Assembly (NCBI GenBank): GCA_910579175.1
Contig: CAJTTB010000012.1
Location: 33,010 to 74,477 of the forward strand
DNA: 41,468 nucleotides
DNA from: an uncultured Oscillospiraceae bacterium
GTDB taxonomy: Bacteria; Bacillota; Clostridia; Oscillospirales; Ruminococcaceae
Direction: 5' to 3'
The notes under the pieces are model-generated. The model had not been told where the DNA came from and ran no database searches. It saw nothing but the letters and a program-made list of their open reading frames with translations. Made by a program: the position numbers and the translations under genes. Of this stretch, positions 24,071-32,360 are shown piece by piece. Position 1 is the first letter of the stretch. Each line of letters starts with the position of its first letter.

Positions 24071-24395
24071 TCACCTTCATTTGTTCATTAAAACTCTGAT
24101 TGATACTCTGCTCTGTGATATCTGGAGTATCTGTTAAGATATAGGCTTGTTCATAGGTCTCATACCACTGTATCAATTGATGTAAACTCCACTGTTCCAA
24201 CACCTGTCTTGCAGATTCAAACCTGCGCTTTTGACCATGATAACAGCTGAAATAAGCCAAAGTGGCATATTCTGCAAATGCCTTTGCAACCGTCTGCGGA
24301 AATTGTTTATTCAATAATTGTTGTTCCAATTCCCCAGACAGTTTCATATGTTCTAATACCTCGAAACAAGATAGCTCTTTCATTCTATCATTCAT
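24018..24395 (-). CDS. XkdN-like tail assembly chaperone
   Basis: The 125-residue, helical, hydrophilic protein occupies the XkdN place immediately after the tail tube gene (8-nt overlap). Such proteins coat the tape measure during tail assembly and are absent from the finished particle. Segments: LSCFEVLEHMKLSGELEQQL, FPQTVAKAFAEYATLAYFS, LHQLIQWYETYEQAYIL. The end of the gene overlaps a +1 frame (23843-24070), the usual location of a frameshifted longer chaperone. Its client, the tape measure, is not encoded nearby. Confidence 0.65.
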   Translation of the reverse strand: MNDRMKELSCFEVLEHMKLSGELEQQLLNKQFPQTVAKAFAEYATLAYFSCYHGQKRRFESARQVLEQWSLHQLIQWYETYEQAYILTDTPDITEQSINQSFNEQMKVIEVVSKTDKSNDRHHKL

Positions 24396-24780
24396 TTTGT
24401 AACCTCACGATGATTCTCTTTGCTGCTGTAATTGTCACTGTCTCGATACAGGGGTGATTTAGATCTCCCAATTCCGAAATATCTTTCCATTCACATCCAC
24501 GGTAAATAATTTGATAATTCGGTTTCACAATCACCAGTACAAAATCAGAAAGTTGATAAAAATCAACCTCGTCTTGAGTAGAAATCAACACAACGCGTTT
24601 TAACTGTAGTGTATAATTAATTTTTCCCCTGATAATTTCTACTGGATTTACCGTTCCAAATGCCTCTATTGGCGTAATTTCTTGCGTTGCACTGGCAAGA
24701 TAACTCTGTACAACTGCAATCTTTCTCCCATCTGCCTCCAAATAAATATCCTTACTTGTGGGAATTCCACGAAACTCCAT
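24388..24780 (-). CDS. Tail tube protein (XkdM-like)
   Basis: The 130-residue protein matches the XkdM tail-tube family of contractile tails: DIYLEADGRKIAVVQSYLAS at the N-terminus, ITPIEAFGTVNPVEIIRGK, YTLQLKRVVL, and the terminal CIETVTITAAKR strand. It forms stacked hexamers inside the sheath. It directly follows the sheath gene (11-nt gap), as in PBSX. Confidence 0.88.
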   Translation of the reverse strand: MEFRGIPTSKDIYLEADGRKIAVVQSYLASATQEITPIEAFGTVNPVEIIRGKINYTLQLKRVVLISTQDEVDFYQLSDFVLVIVKPNYQIIYRGCEWKDISELGDLNHPCIETVTITAAKRIIVRLQNE

Positions 24781-24791
24781 CTGCTTCCCCC

Positions 24792-25823
24792 TTAAATTGT
24801 AATCTGAGCAGTCAAATAAATCTGACTAATTCCCTGCCGAATGGTAAAAGAAACATCTGCAACACAAGCGGTGCTATCATCGGATTTTCGATAAATCCTT
24901 GGCAGTTCATAGGTTGATAAATATCCGCTTTGTTCCAATTCATCCAATTTACATGCAAGTAGAGAAGCAATACTATTGAGTGAAGCATTGTCATTGTAAA
25001 CTCGCTTCATTCGTTCCAATAGCAGTTGACGAAGTTCATACAACACAATATCTAAAATCAAAACAACACTTAAATCTCGATAGGTATAATCTGGTTGTCC
25101 ATCTTCGCCAATGGTCTGGGTAGTAACCCCTCGAATCAGTTCGACATGACCGCCAATCTGTTCAAACACAGCAACACCATTTTGCAACAATCGATTGATA
25201 TCTTCCTCCAATATAGTCTGTTCAATCTGAAAAATTTGTTCTATGCTTGTTCCATTTAGATTGTTGTTTAACTCTTGAGAAACGCTTATAAGCGAAGCAA
25301 GTATTATTGCTGACAAATTGGTGCTACTTTCTTCTGATACAATCGCAGGATAGCTTACCAAAATACGTTTATGATTGAGTTGATTTGCCAATTGTATGGA
25401 ACTATCAACGGTGTTTTCGGCTGTTACAATCAATAATTCTCTACCTGCCTGCTCCTGCTGTTGCACTTGATTTTTTAAATAGGTTGTACCTGCTTTTTGA
25501 TTTGCACAAATCAGATAAATGTCCTTTTGTTGTATCAATTTGCCAATGGCTTTTTGATGTTCACTGGCAGTATCGGCAATTACTGATACTGCATAAACCG
25601 TTGGTACACCACACCAAAAAGCCGCTTGCAATAAATACAGCAGTTCATTTTGTGAAGTCATTGGACCAAATAGTGTCTTTGCCTGATCAAGTGAAGTGAC
25701 TTTTTGTACAGTCTGTACGATTTTGCCACTCTTTGCCGCAATCCCAATTGCTTTTCCCTGTTTTTTTGGGTATCTGGGAATCACAGTATAACTGGTATAA
25801 ATTCCTGGGCGCATTGTCTGCAT
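24792..25823 (-). CDS. Contractile tail sheath protein (XkdK-like)
   Basis: The 343-residue protein carries the sheath signature RPGIYTSYTVIPRYPKKQGK, then GIAAKSGKIVQTVQKVTSLD, a central insertion domain (LICANQKAGTTYLK, LLIVTAENTVDSSIQLAN), GVAVFEQIGGHVELIRGVTT, and the C-terminal ISQIYLTAQI strand used for inter-subunit linking. PBSX XkdK is about 466 residues, so this is a compact sheath. The frame extends to 25847, but a G-run (GGGGGG) inside it sits 5-6 nt before ATG 25823 (MQTMRPGIY), which avoids overlap with the preceding gene. Its presence makes the particle a myovirus-type one. Confidence 0.9.
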   Translation of the reverse strand: MQTMRPGIYTSYTVIPRYPKKQGKAIGIAAKSGKIVQTVQKVTSLDQAKTLFGPMTSQNELLYLLQAAFWCGVPTVYAVSVIADTASEHQKAIGKLIQQKDIYLICANQKAGTTYLKNQVQQQEQAGRELLIVTAENTVDSSIQLANQLNHKRILVSYPAIVSEESSTNLSAIILASLISVSQELNNNLNGTSIEQIFQIEQTILEEDINRLLQNGVAVFEQIGGHVELIRGVTTQTIGEDGQPDYTYRDLSVVLILDIVLYELRQLLLERMKRVYNDNASLNSIASLLACKLDELEQSGYLSTYELPRIYRKSDDSTACVADVSFTIRQGISQIYLTAQITI

Positions 25824-25833
25824 AAAATCCCCC

Positions 25834-26337
25834 CTAAACAACGACATTTGTCTGTAATTCTATTTCGGTAATCGGCGCATAGGTTTCTAAATTGGTCAAC
25901 AGCACCTTTGCCTGTGCAGTTATCAGCAATCGAAAGCACTGAATTTGTTTTATAAACTCCAATTCTCCGCAGGTATAATTTTGAAATTCCCATTCTGTTA
26001 TCTGAGAAAGTTCCTGACAAAGCTCCAAAAATATTTGATTTGCATCCAAATAAGGTTGTGTATTTGGAAAGTAAAGTTGAAACTGAAATTCAATCATTCC
26101 ACTATCACCGCTCCAGTGCTGCCAATTTCCCTGTTCTAAAAACGTTCCAACATAATTGCCAAACCCCAATTTTTCTACTGTAATTTGTTTGACTAGCAAA
26201 CATAATATCGGTTTTTCCAATATGCCAAAATACTGATTTTTAGAATATCCCTGATATACTTGAATATCTGGAAATCGCTGTTGCAATCTTCTTTGTAGGA
26301 CATTTTGCATCTCTATGACAGATTGATTTGAAATCAT
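25834..26337 (-). CDS. Head-tail or tail completion protein (XkdJ/YqbJ position)
   Basis: The 167-residue protein lies directly before the sheath gene, the place of tail terminator or completion proteins in PBSX-like clusters. It has an N-terminal helix (VIEMQNVLQRRLQQRFPDI), then alternating strands and a helix (LDANQIFLELCQELSQITEW), compatible with the gpU-like fold. I do not recognise the sequence itself; the role is from gene order. Its ATG overlaps the previous stop as ATGA (26334-26337). Confidence 0.55.
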   Translation of the reverse strand: MISNQSVIEMQNVLQRRLQQRFPDIQVYQGYSKNQYFGILEKPILCLLVKQITVEKLGFGNYVGTFLEQGNWQHWSGDSGMIEFQFQLYFPNTQPYLDANQIFLELCQELSQITEWEFQNYTCGELEFIKQIQCFRLLITAQAKVLLTNLETYAPITEIELQTNVVV

Positions 26338-26660
26338 GATACTATCTCCTTTATTTCATAAGCATATGCATTTTGATAGAGTGGACCATTTTGGAAATAC
26401 ACCATATCGCATTCTGTTACCCGAAATCGTTTTCCTTCTGATAAAATTTCTCGATCAACTTCTATCAATCCAGTTTCTGCCAAAGTAATGATGCGATACA
26501 CTTGCAATGGGATAAAGCCAGTTTTGGGATAGGTTATCTGTCGAAATTGTTCTGGTTTTTGATATACTGGTCGTATGATTCCTTTACTGGTAATGCCTTG
26601 ACTTGTGATATCAGAACCATATCGCTGTAAAAATAACTTCAAAGTCTGTCTTATATCCAT
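26334..26660 (-). CDS. Small head-tail connector protein
   Basis: A 108-residue protein, largely beta (KTGFIPLQVYRIITLAETGL, IEVDREILSEGKRFRVTECD, YAYEIKEI), in the YqbH/XkdI place. The content suggests a small beta-barrel stopper or adaptor between portal and tail. The function is inferred from order and size. GGAGG is about 15 nt from the ATG, longer than usual. Confidence 0.55.
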   Translation of the reverse strand: MDIRQTLKLFLQRYGSDITSQGITSKGIIRPVYQKPEQFRQITYPKTGFIPLQVYRIITLAETGLIEVDREILSEGKRFRVTECDMVYFQNGPLYQNAYAYEIKEIVS

Positions 26661-26668
26661 ATTCTCTA

Positions 26669-27028
26669 TTACATCCTCCGAAAAAGAAATTCAACATCTT
26701 GTAACAAGTCCTTACATTGCTTTAACAGTTCCAAATAAAGTTGTTTGGCGGTCGCCAAACGATCTGTCTGCATACCGCCTTGTATCTGAACATCTGCCAC
26801 CCTCATAGAAGAAAAATCCTGTTGTTTTAACATCAAATAACGACAATAAAGATCCGTTGCTGCCAACTGTGTTAACAATAACTCCTGTTGTAGTGTTGTT
26901 TTCATCTTCTTTCGATTTTGCTCGATTCCAAAACAACTGATTTCCGCCAATCGATGAAAGCGTTCTCCTGCCAATTCGTCCATATCTGCAAGTTCACAAA
27001 AACGTCGCTTTACTTCTGCCAATTCCAT
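26669..27028 (-). CDS. Head-tail adaptor (YqbG/gp6-like)
   Basis: The 119-residue protein is almost entirely helical: MELAEVKRRFCELADMDEL, LTQLAATDLYCRYLM, then a long amphipathic C-terminal helix region with ATAKQLYLELLKQCKDLL. This is the look of gp6/gp15-type adaptors that bind the portal ring. The frame extends to a TTG at 27040, inside the capsid gene. GGGGAT lies 7 nt before ATG 27028, and the capsid stop is at 27030, so 27028 is chosen. Confidence 0.65.
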   Translation of the reverse strand: MELAEVKRRFCELADMDELAGERFHRLAEISCFGIEQNRKKMKTTLQQELLLTQLAATDLYCRYLMLKQQDFSSMRVADVQIQGGMQTDRLATAKQLYLELLKQCKDLLQDVEFLFRRM

Positions 27029-27029
27029 A

Positions 27030-28040
27030 CTAATCCCCAACTCTCATCACTTTACAAGCATCTGGGAAAATTTTTGCAAATCCAGTAATTGCAGTAATTG
27101 CCGCACGTTCTAATTGACGGTCAATCAATTTATCGTATTCTACCGAAACATCTCCAGCACTAACCATTTCCAATGCACATTTTTTATCTAATGCAATGAG
27201 ATATTGTTCAGGTACCACACTGGATCTTAACAAATTCGCTCCCAATGGTGTACTCAGTTTCCCAGTTGCCTGAAAATTCAAACCAGTTGCAGGATCTTTA
27301 AATTCGCTCATTCCCAATAATTTTAGCATTGCTTTGCTGTCTACCAACAAGGTGTTTAATTCAAATTCTTCAAACTTACTCCACAAATTTAATAAATCGG
27401 CATAGGTCAAATCTTGACCAAGTAAAGTTACCTCTTCCGCCGGATTTTGATTGCCATCCCCATAAATCAACACATTTACTGCGTCAGAAAGTTGCTGTTT
27501 TGCAATCTGAGAACCAATTTGACGGAGTGTAACAGTAAATAAATCCAACTTTTGAAAGCGAATTGCCTCATAAGAAGCTGCCAAAATACGTCCTCGTTTG
27601 TTCAAAGAAATTAAATTTTCCTTTGTCTTTACTGTAGTAGTTGGAATTTGTGCACCTTCTGCAACTTTTTTTAATTTTTTATCATCTTCTGATGGAACGG
27701 AAGTGATAGAACGATAATCCAAAGAATCAATATAGGTCTTTGTAGCAATCAATTGATTTAAAATATCCATCTCTCCAACTCCGGATAAAATTGCGCGTTT
27801 TACATATTCCGGAAAAAGCGCAGCAGAATTGGAAGTACTAAAAAATTTTTCTACAGCACTAGAAGCCCTTCCAGATACCTTGATGTCAAATCTCTTCAAT
27901 TGACGTTCAAATGCGTCTAGACCCTCTAGTTGTGTTCCCAAATACTGTTCACTTGGATCGAGTTCCTCCAACACATGACTAAATGTTTTTCCACTGACTT
28001 GATACATTCCCTTTTCCAATTGTACTTGACGATAATCCAT
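27030..28040 (-). CDS. Major capsid protein (XkdG-like)
   Basis: The 336-residue protein is in the XkdG place after the protease and a small gene. It begins with a helical arm (VQLEKGMYQVSGKTF), then the body with AAYEAIRFQKLDL-like and LRQIGSQIAKQQLSDAVNVL segments, VLIYGDGNQNPAEEVTLLGQ, TLLVDSKAMLKLLGMSEFKD, NLLRSSVVPEQYLIALDKK, and a final strand domain. This agrees with HK97-fold capsid proteins of the P22 coat/XkdG type. AAGGAG is 8 nt before the ATG. Confidence 0.85.
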   Translation of the reverse strand: MDYRQVQLEKGMYQVSGKTFSHVLEELDPSEQYLGTQLEGLDAFERQLKRFDIKVSGRASSAVEKFFSTSNSAALFPEYVKRAILSGVGEMDILNQLIATKTYIDSLDYRSITSVPSEDDKKLKKVAEGAQIPTTTVKTKENLISLNKRGRILAASYEAIRFQKLDLFTVTLRQIGSQIAKQQLSDAVNVLIYGDGNQNPAEEVTLLGQDLTYADLLNLWSKFEEFELNTLLVDSKAMLKLLGMSEFKDPATGLNFQATGKLSTPLGANLLRSSVVPEQYLIALDKKCALEMVSAGDVSVEYDKLIDRQLERAAITAITGFAKIFPDACKVMRVGD

Positions 28041-28052
28041 TGTAATCTCTCC

Positions 28053-28394
28053 TTATAAAATAACCTCTGCAATTTTATTTACATTGTCCACTCGAACTAC
28101 CAAATGATGTGCCCCATTATCTGCTTTTGCAATATTATTCTCTGCTAATACCTTTAATGGGTGATAACCTACAGTCAAAGAAGTGTCCTGACAATTTAAC
28201 ACTGTTCCACCTTTGAGTTGAATCCCTGCATAATTTCCATTAATACTCACACAAACACCAATCAATTCCTCTTCTGCTTGTGCTTTTTTTACCGTTTGCT
28301 GATCGGATAATACCACCAAATCTCCTAAGGCAATGGTATCCTCTACTTGAAAAGTTGCCACCAATTCTCCAATTCCACTTACACTGGTACTCAT
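28053..28394 (-). CDS. Small possible capsid decoration protein
   Basis: A 113-residue beta-rich protein between protease and capsid genes: GELVATFQVEDTIALGDLVV, LIGVCVSINGNYAGIQLKG, LVVRVDNVNKIAEVIL. Proteins of this size and make-up in this place are usually decoration or capsid-stabilising proteins. The residues ALGDLVVLSD followed by IGVCVSINGN resemble the trimeric decoration fold; this is a weak resemblance. GGAGG precedes the ATG by 10 nt. Confidence 0.5.
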   Translation of the reverse strand: MSTSVSGIGELVATFQVEDTIALGDLVVLSDQQTVKKAQAEEELIGVCVSINGNYAGIQLKGGTVLNCQDTSLTVGYHPLKVLAENNIAKADNGAHHLVVRVDNVNKIAEVIL

Positions 28395-28414
28395 ATGCTT
28401 ACTTCCTCCATCGT

Positions 28415-29389
28415 TTAAATTTTAAAACTCTCATATTGGCTATTGGACTGTTCTGATTGTATCTGTCCCAACTGCATTTGATTTTCTGTTTGCTGTAGAG
28501 ATAATTTTTTTTCATAATAAGTCTGAAAACTCTTTAACTCTTCTACAGACATCTTTTCCGCAACCGACGCCACCACCTTTGAATTCAACTGACTATCGGT
28601 TAAAAATGCGAGTTTTACAACACGATTTCTCAATTCTCTCAAATAATCCTCGCCAAGCTGTTTTAGTTGTTCCAATTTCTGAATCTGCTCAGTCAAACAA
28701 CCTATCTCCTGCTTGGACAAGGTGATACTGTCCTGAGATTCCCAAAATTTCTTTTTTAACTGTTCAAAGTTACAACTTCCTGTATAGTCGCCAAACATCT
28801 TTATCACTCCTGCATTTCGCTGTGCTGGTACTGCTACAAAAGACCATTCATAGGCATCAACGGGATTAGAAAGCACATTACAACAGGTTTTTCCCTGATA
28901 TTCTTTTCCCTTAATATGGTTGCAATGCTCTGTTTTTAAATCTGCTCCACAAATAGAACAAATTACATTTGTAACGCTACAGCCAACACTTACTTCTTTT
29001 TTAATTCCAGCATCAATTTCCAAAATCAAATCTCGGTTTTTCTCACTGCGAACCATATAGGCTTTTGCCTTCAGATATGTATATGGTTCACCATATTGTG
29101 TTTTTTTGGTATGATCGCGCAATACCTCAGTGTTATAAATGCGTGCTGTTTGATTTTCTCCCTTTGGATCGTGGTCAAAGATTCCCGTTTTACCCAAATA
29201 CAATTGTGAAAGCTTTACCAGTGCCTGCTCTGTAAAATACTCATAGTCTCGGTCAATCTCATTGTCACACAATACAACTGAGAAAAGATATAATTCTTGT
29301 TCTGTAAACTCTCGCATAGTATATTGATGAATTTTTTCAAGATCCTCTTGTTGCGCTTGAATTGATTTAATCACTGTTACTTGTTTCAT
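28415..29389 (-). CDS. XkdF-like prohead protease with C-terminal scaffold-like region
   Basis: The 324-residue protein shows an HK97-type (S78/U35) protease layout: YLGKTGIFDHDPKGENQT with His73, and IKKEVSVGCSVT with Ser134. Between them and the end lies a metal-knuckle-like cluster CSICGADLKTEHCNH (Cys144, Cys147, Cys156, His158) with further Cys at 169-170, as in clostridial XkdF proteins. Residues about 215-324 are a long coiled-coil region (LTEQIQKLEQLKQLGEDYL) that probably acts as the assembly scaffold. GGAGG lies 6 nt before the ATG, which overlaps the portal gene end by 23 nt. Catalytic roles are from family knowledge. Confidence 0.8.
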   Translation of the reverse strand: MKQVTVIKSIQAQQEDLEKIHQYTMREFTEQELYLFSVVLCDNEIDRDYEYFTEQALVKLSQLYLGKTGIFDHDPKGENQTARIYNTEVLRDHTKKTQYGEPYTYLKAKAYMVRSEKNRDLILEIDAGIKKEVSVGCSVTNVICSICGADLKTEHCNHIKGKEYQGKTCCNVLSNPVDAYEWSFVAVPAQRNAGVIKMFGDYTGSCNFEQLKKKFWESQDSITLSKQEIGCLTEQIQKLEQLKQLGEDYLRELRNRVVKLAFLTDSQLNSKVVASVAEKMSVEELKSFQTYYEKKLSLQQTENQMQLGQIQSEQSNSQYESFKI

Positions 29390-30554
29390 CTATTTCCTCC
29401 GATTGTATGGACTGTTGAATCTGTTGTGCTTGTGCCAGATAGTATTGTGCCTGTGCAAAATCCACTTCATCTCTTAAATTGATGGTATTCCACTGCATTT
29501 CTGGCTCTTCCCAAAATCCATTTAGACGTAGATAGACACGACAAATTTTTAAGATAATTGGGGTCAATAATCTGCGGTAGTAGTCCAATTCTGTTGTCAA
29601 AATATCTGTTTGTTGTTTGCTCATGCGCTCGGTTGTCGACCAAGATAGCCCCAGCAAAAAGGGGGGAATCGACAATTTTGCCACAATTTGCTCTAGCATC
29701 TGGCGTACTGGAGTTTCTGTCTCTATCAATTGATTGTCTGCGCCAATGACCTTGATACTAACATCTCCAGTGGTAATAAAATCCTTTACCTGCCCATCTG
29801 CACTTGGTTTCATTCCCTCTGACCATTCTCTTGCAATCATCTGCGCGCGTTCCTTTGCATAAGCGCGATCAGCAGGATCATTTGACGGTTTATAAGATAC
29901 CGCATAACGCACATTTCCAATACGGTCAAAATTTTGCCCAATTGAATGATAGATTTTAAATAGAATATTGGTTACAAATGGAAGACTTCTCAGAATAGAG
30001 TTGCCACGTAATTCTTCTGCTTTTGGATTTAAGGCTGTAAATAAAATCAATTCTTGGTTGGCAACCTTTTTTAATGCACCATCCCTTTCATTGACAAAAA
30101 AATCAATTCCAAGGGGATTTTTTGCTGGCTTTACCTGAATGCGTTCCAAATTTGCTCGATATAACCCCAAAATACCTTGTTGACCTTCCAGTACAATCTC
30201 TCCAACGGCATTCCCATAAGTCAATAAATCGTCTAAATATTCTGCCATAAAAGTTTCTAAACCAATTCCAATCCCATTCACATTGACATTGCGAATAAAG
30301 TAATTTAGTTTTCTCTGTGCTACTTTGTCCTGACAGATAACCTCAAAACCGCCAACCAGGCGCACAGTTTTAAAGATTGCAGTATCCACCAAGGGAACGC
30401 CTTCGCGGATTGCCTCATATAGCTTGGTTTCTGGGGTAGTCAATGGCGTGTAACCATTTAAAATAGAAAATGGCTGAAATGTACTTCTACTAGATTGCAA
30501 TAGAGAGGGTGCAACTTTTTGCTTTTTCCGATTCCAAAACGAAAATTTTTTCAA
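29367..30554 (-). CDS. Phage portal protein (PBSX portal family)
   Basis: The portal is the dodecameric ring through which DNA enters the capsid. The 395-residue protein has the family's order: FSILNGYTPLTTPETKLYEA, DTAIFKTVRLVGGFEV, LLTYGNAVGEIVLEGQQGI, LILFTALNPKAEELRGNSIL, and LSIPPFLLGLSWSTTERMSK near the clip/wing region. A perfect AAAGGAGGT sits 6 nt before TTG 30554 (MKKFSFWNRKK). The longer frame to 30575 includes that ribosome site and overlaps terL, so it is rejected. Confidence 0.92.
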   Translation of the reverse strand: MKKFSFWNRKKQKVAPSLLQSSRSTFQPFSILNGYTPLTTPETKLYEAIREGVPLVDTAIFKTVRLVGGFEVICQDKVAQRKLNYFIRNVNVNGIGIGLETFMAEYLDDLLTYGNAVGEIVLEGQQGILGLYRANLERIQVKPAKNPLGIDFFVNERDGALKKVANQELILFTALNPKAEELRGNSILRSLPFVTNILFKIYHSIGQNFDRIGNVRYAVSYKPSNDPADRAYAKERAQMIAREWSEGMKPSADGQVKDFITTGDVSIKVIGADNQLIETETPVRQMLEQIVAKLSIPPFLLGLSWSTTERMSKQQTDILTTELDYYRRLLTPIILKICRVYLRLNGFWEEPEMQWNTINLRDEVDFAQAQYYLAQAQQIQQSIQSEEIDETSNSD

Positions 30555-30558
30555 TATT

Positions 30559-31800
30559 CTACCTCCTTTCTGCACTCATCACAAAAAATTGATGATCTGC
30601 TGACACAATGGTACTGACAAAATAACGAATATCATCCATTGCGTGATCAAATTCCTTTTGTGGTTTATCTTCTTTGTGATTTTCTGCCCAACGATAAAGG
30701 GAAAACTCCCGAATCGCATCTCGACAACTTTGATGAATCCTTAATTGATTGCTATTTAGGGCATCTGCCACCTTGCGAATACCACTTAACACATCATTCA
30801 CTGCTGGCAATACTGTAAATTTATGATGTCTGCGAATACATTCCATAAAACTCGCAGCAGAAGGGTCTACTACCACTGCTTTAATCTGCTTTCCCTGTGT
30901 CAGAGATTTCAAATCAAAATAATACTCTTCGTCTGTCTTTTGGTGTTGTTCTTTGCGGGAATCATAATAGTATTCACGAATACGATACCAAACTCCTTGA
31001 CATTCTCCCCATAATCCCATCGAAGTGGGGTTGACAGTACCATAATCACAAGAAACATAGTAATCAGAACAATCAGGCACTTTTGAAAAAGTATGTCTTT
31101 GATAGTCAAACATCGGATAAACGGTGCCAATCACAGAAACCCATTTTCCCAAAACAAAGCGTTCATAAAATGCACCTGAATACATCATTTGATAACGCTC
31201 AATCACTTGTTTAGAAAGTGAAGGATTGTCTTCCATTCGAAAATGCAGATAAAACGTTTTCTTTTGTGTTGCCTTGACAATCCATTCTTGATAAAACCAA
31301 TGATATGGATTATCTGGATTACAATTAAACCAAATTTTTGCACCCTCTACCGAACAGCGGGCAATTGCCTGCTCTACAAAACTCCTGGGCATAAGAGCCA
31401 CCTCATCTAAAAATACTCCAGCAAGCGTCATACCTTGAATCAAACTACTAGAGCCTTCATGAAGTCCACCAAAAAAATAAAATCGATGTTCCTTGTTTCC
31501 ACAAACAATTTGCAGATAATTTTTAGAAGCAACATAATGACATTGAAAGCCCATCCGTTTTAATTGTTCTAGTAAAGGGAATGCTACATTGCGCCGAACA
31601 GAAGCAATTGTTTTAGAGCAAATAGCAAATACTTGTTTTTCAAAGCGGAAGAATGACCAAAGTATAAATGACACTGACATACAAAAAGTTTTTCCACTGC
31701 GCACAGCTCCATCACAAATAATCGCATGACAATTTGCATAAGGGCTAGATGGGTGCCACCAATTCAATGCCAACTTTTGTTTTTGTGAAAGATACATCAT
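30559..31800 (-). CDS. terL: Phage terminase large subunit (PBSX/Terminase_3 family)
   Basis: TerL is the ATP-driven DNA-packaging motor and nuclease. The 413-residue protein has Walker A GAVRSGKT (31-38), Walker B GVFLDEVALM (Asp132-Glu133), and the RNase H-like nuclease acidic residues in SCDYGTVNPTSMGLW, VVVDPSAASF and FDHAMDDIRY. All catalytic motifs are intact, so packaging could be active. It begins just after terS (4-nt gap). Confidence 0.95.
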   Translation of the reverse strand: MMYLSQKQKLALNWWHPSSPYANCHAIICDGAVRSGKTFCMSVSFILWSFFRFEKQVFAICSKTIASVRRNVAFPLLEQLKRMGFQCHYVASKNYLQIVCGNKEHRFYFFGGLHEGSSSLIQGMTLAGVFLDEVALMPRSFVEQAIARCSVEGAKIWFNCNPDNPYHWFYQEWIVKATQKKTFYLHFRMEDNPSLSKQVIERYQMMYSGAFYERFVLGKWVSVIGTVYPMFDYQRHTFSKVPDCSDYYVSCDYGTVNPTSMGLWGECQGVWYRIREYYYDSRKEQHQKTDEEYYFDLKSLTQGKQIKAVVVDPSAASFMECIRRHHKFTVLPAVNDVLSGIRKVADALNSNQLRIHQSCRDAIREFSLYRWAENHKEDKPQKEFDHAMDDIRYFVSTIVSADHQFFVMSAERR

Positions 31801-31804
31801 TCAC

Positions 31805-32287
31805 TCATTCCTTTGTATTCTGGGTTGTTTTGATATCCTGTTCAAGCGTCTGATAAAATTGTTTCAATTGATGGCTTCCCTGTTCCTGTTCTGCCAATTC
31901 ATAAAGCTTTAACAGTGCTTGATATCGATCAAAAAATTTAATTTCTAACACATCATTTTTCGATCGTTTTAATTCGCTGATAGCAAAAAAGTCAAGTGTT
32001 TCCAGTTGATTTTGCAACTCTTCGGGTTGACCCAATAGTAGACGAATGGCATCTTGATTTTCTCCTGTCGCCAAGCGAATCAAACCCGAAATTACAATTT
32101 CTTTTAATTCCCTTTGCGCTCTTTGCTCATCAAGACGTTGAATTTCTTGTTGAATCTCTTGGTTTTGCAAAACATCCTGTGCACTTTGCTGTAATTGTTC
32201 TTTTGAATATCCTGCACAGATAAGCGCTTTTTGCACATTTCTTAGACAATGATAATAATAACAAAACAGCTTTTTTTGTTTATTCAC
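31805..32287 (-). CDS. terS: Phage terminase small subunit
   Basis: The 160-residue helical protein has the Terminase_2 N-terminal DNA-binding region (FCYYYHCLRNVQKALICAGY, SKEQLQQSAQDVLQNQEI) and a later oligomerisation part (DVLEIKFFDRYQALLKLYEL, the usual DKLKALELLAK-like motif). It recognises DNA for packaging. GTG start with AAAGGAGG 6 nt upstream. It is the first gene of the structural operon, with a promoter-like element and a 14-bp stem-loop just upstream. Confidence 0.85.
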   Translation of the reverse strand: MNKQKKLFCYYYHCLRNVQKALICAGYSKEQLQQSAQDVLQNQEIQQEIQRLDEQRAQRELKEIVISGLIRLATGENQDAIRLLLGQPEELQNQLETLDFFAISELKRSKNDVLEIKFFDRYQALLKLYELAEQEQGSHQLKQFYQTLEQDIKTTQNTKE

Positions 32288-32322
32288 TGATATCCTCCTT
32301 TCACTATTCCCCCCAAAAAATA

Positions 32323-32352
32323 AAAAAGTTGTACATAAATGTACAACTTTTT
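32323..32352. terminator. Perfect 14-bp stem-loop immediately upstream of terS
   Basis: AAAAAGTTGTACAT pairs perfectly with ATGTACAACTTTTT (loop of 2-4 nt). On the minus strand it ends in TTTTT and lies about 25 nt before the terS ribosome site. It can act as a terminator that isolates the phage-like operon from read-through, or as an attenuator or 5' mRNA stem. Confidence 0.7.
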
Positions 32353-32360
32353 CTAAACAA

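Larger units (their letters stand above)
20200..32287 (-). mobile_element. PBSX-like defective or domesticated phage structural cluster without tape measure
   Basis: Seventeen leftward genes, almost all overlapping or separated by a few nucleotides, keep the xtm/xkd order of the B. subtilis PBSX morphogenesis operon from small terminase to the XkdU-like baseplate protein. There is no integrase, repressor, replication, tape-measure, tail-fibre, holin or endolysin gene, and no flanking direct repeat that I could see. Flanks are bacterial genes (hemA; choline-binding-repeat protein). Frames are intact, base composition and CAA-rich codon use resemble the flanking genes, and a terminator closes the unit. 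Confidence 0.85.

Noticed and set aside
20200..32287. Tailocin or extracellular contractile injection system
   Set aside because: Terminase, portal, protease and capsid genes are present and intact, and no AAA+ ATPase of injection systems is seen, so a headed phage-like particle fits better.
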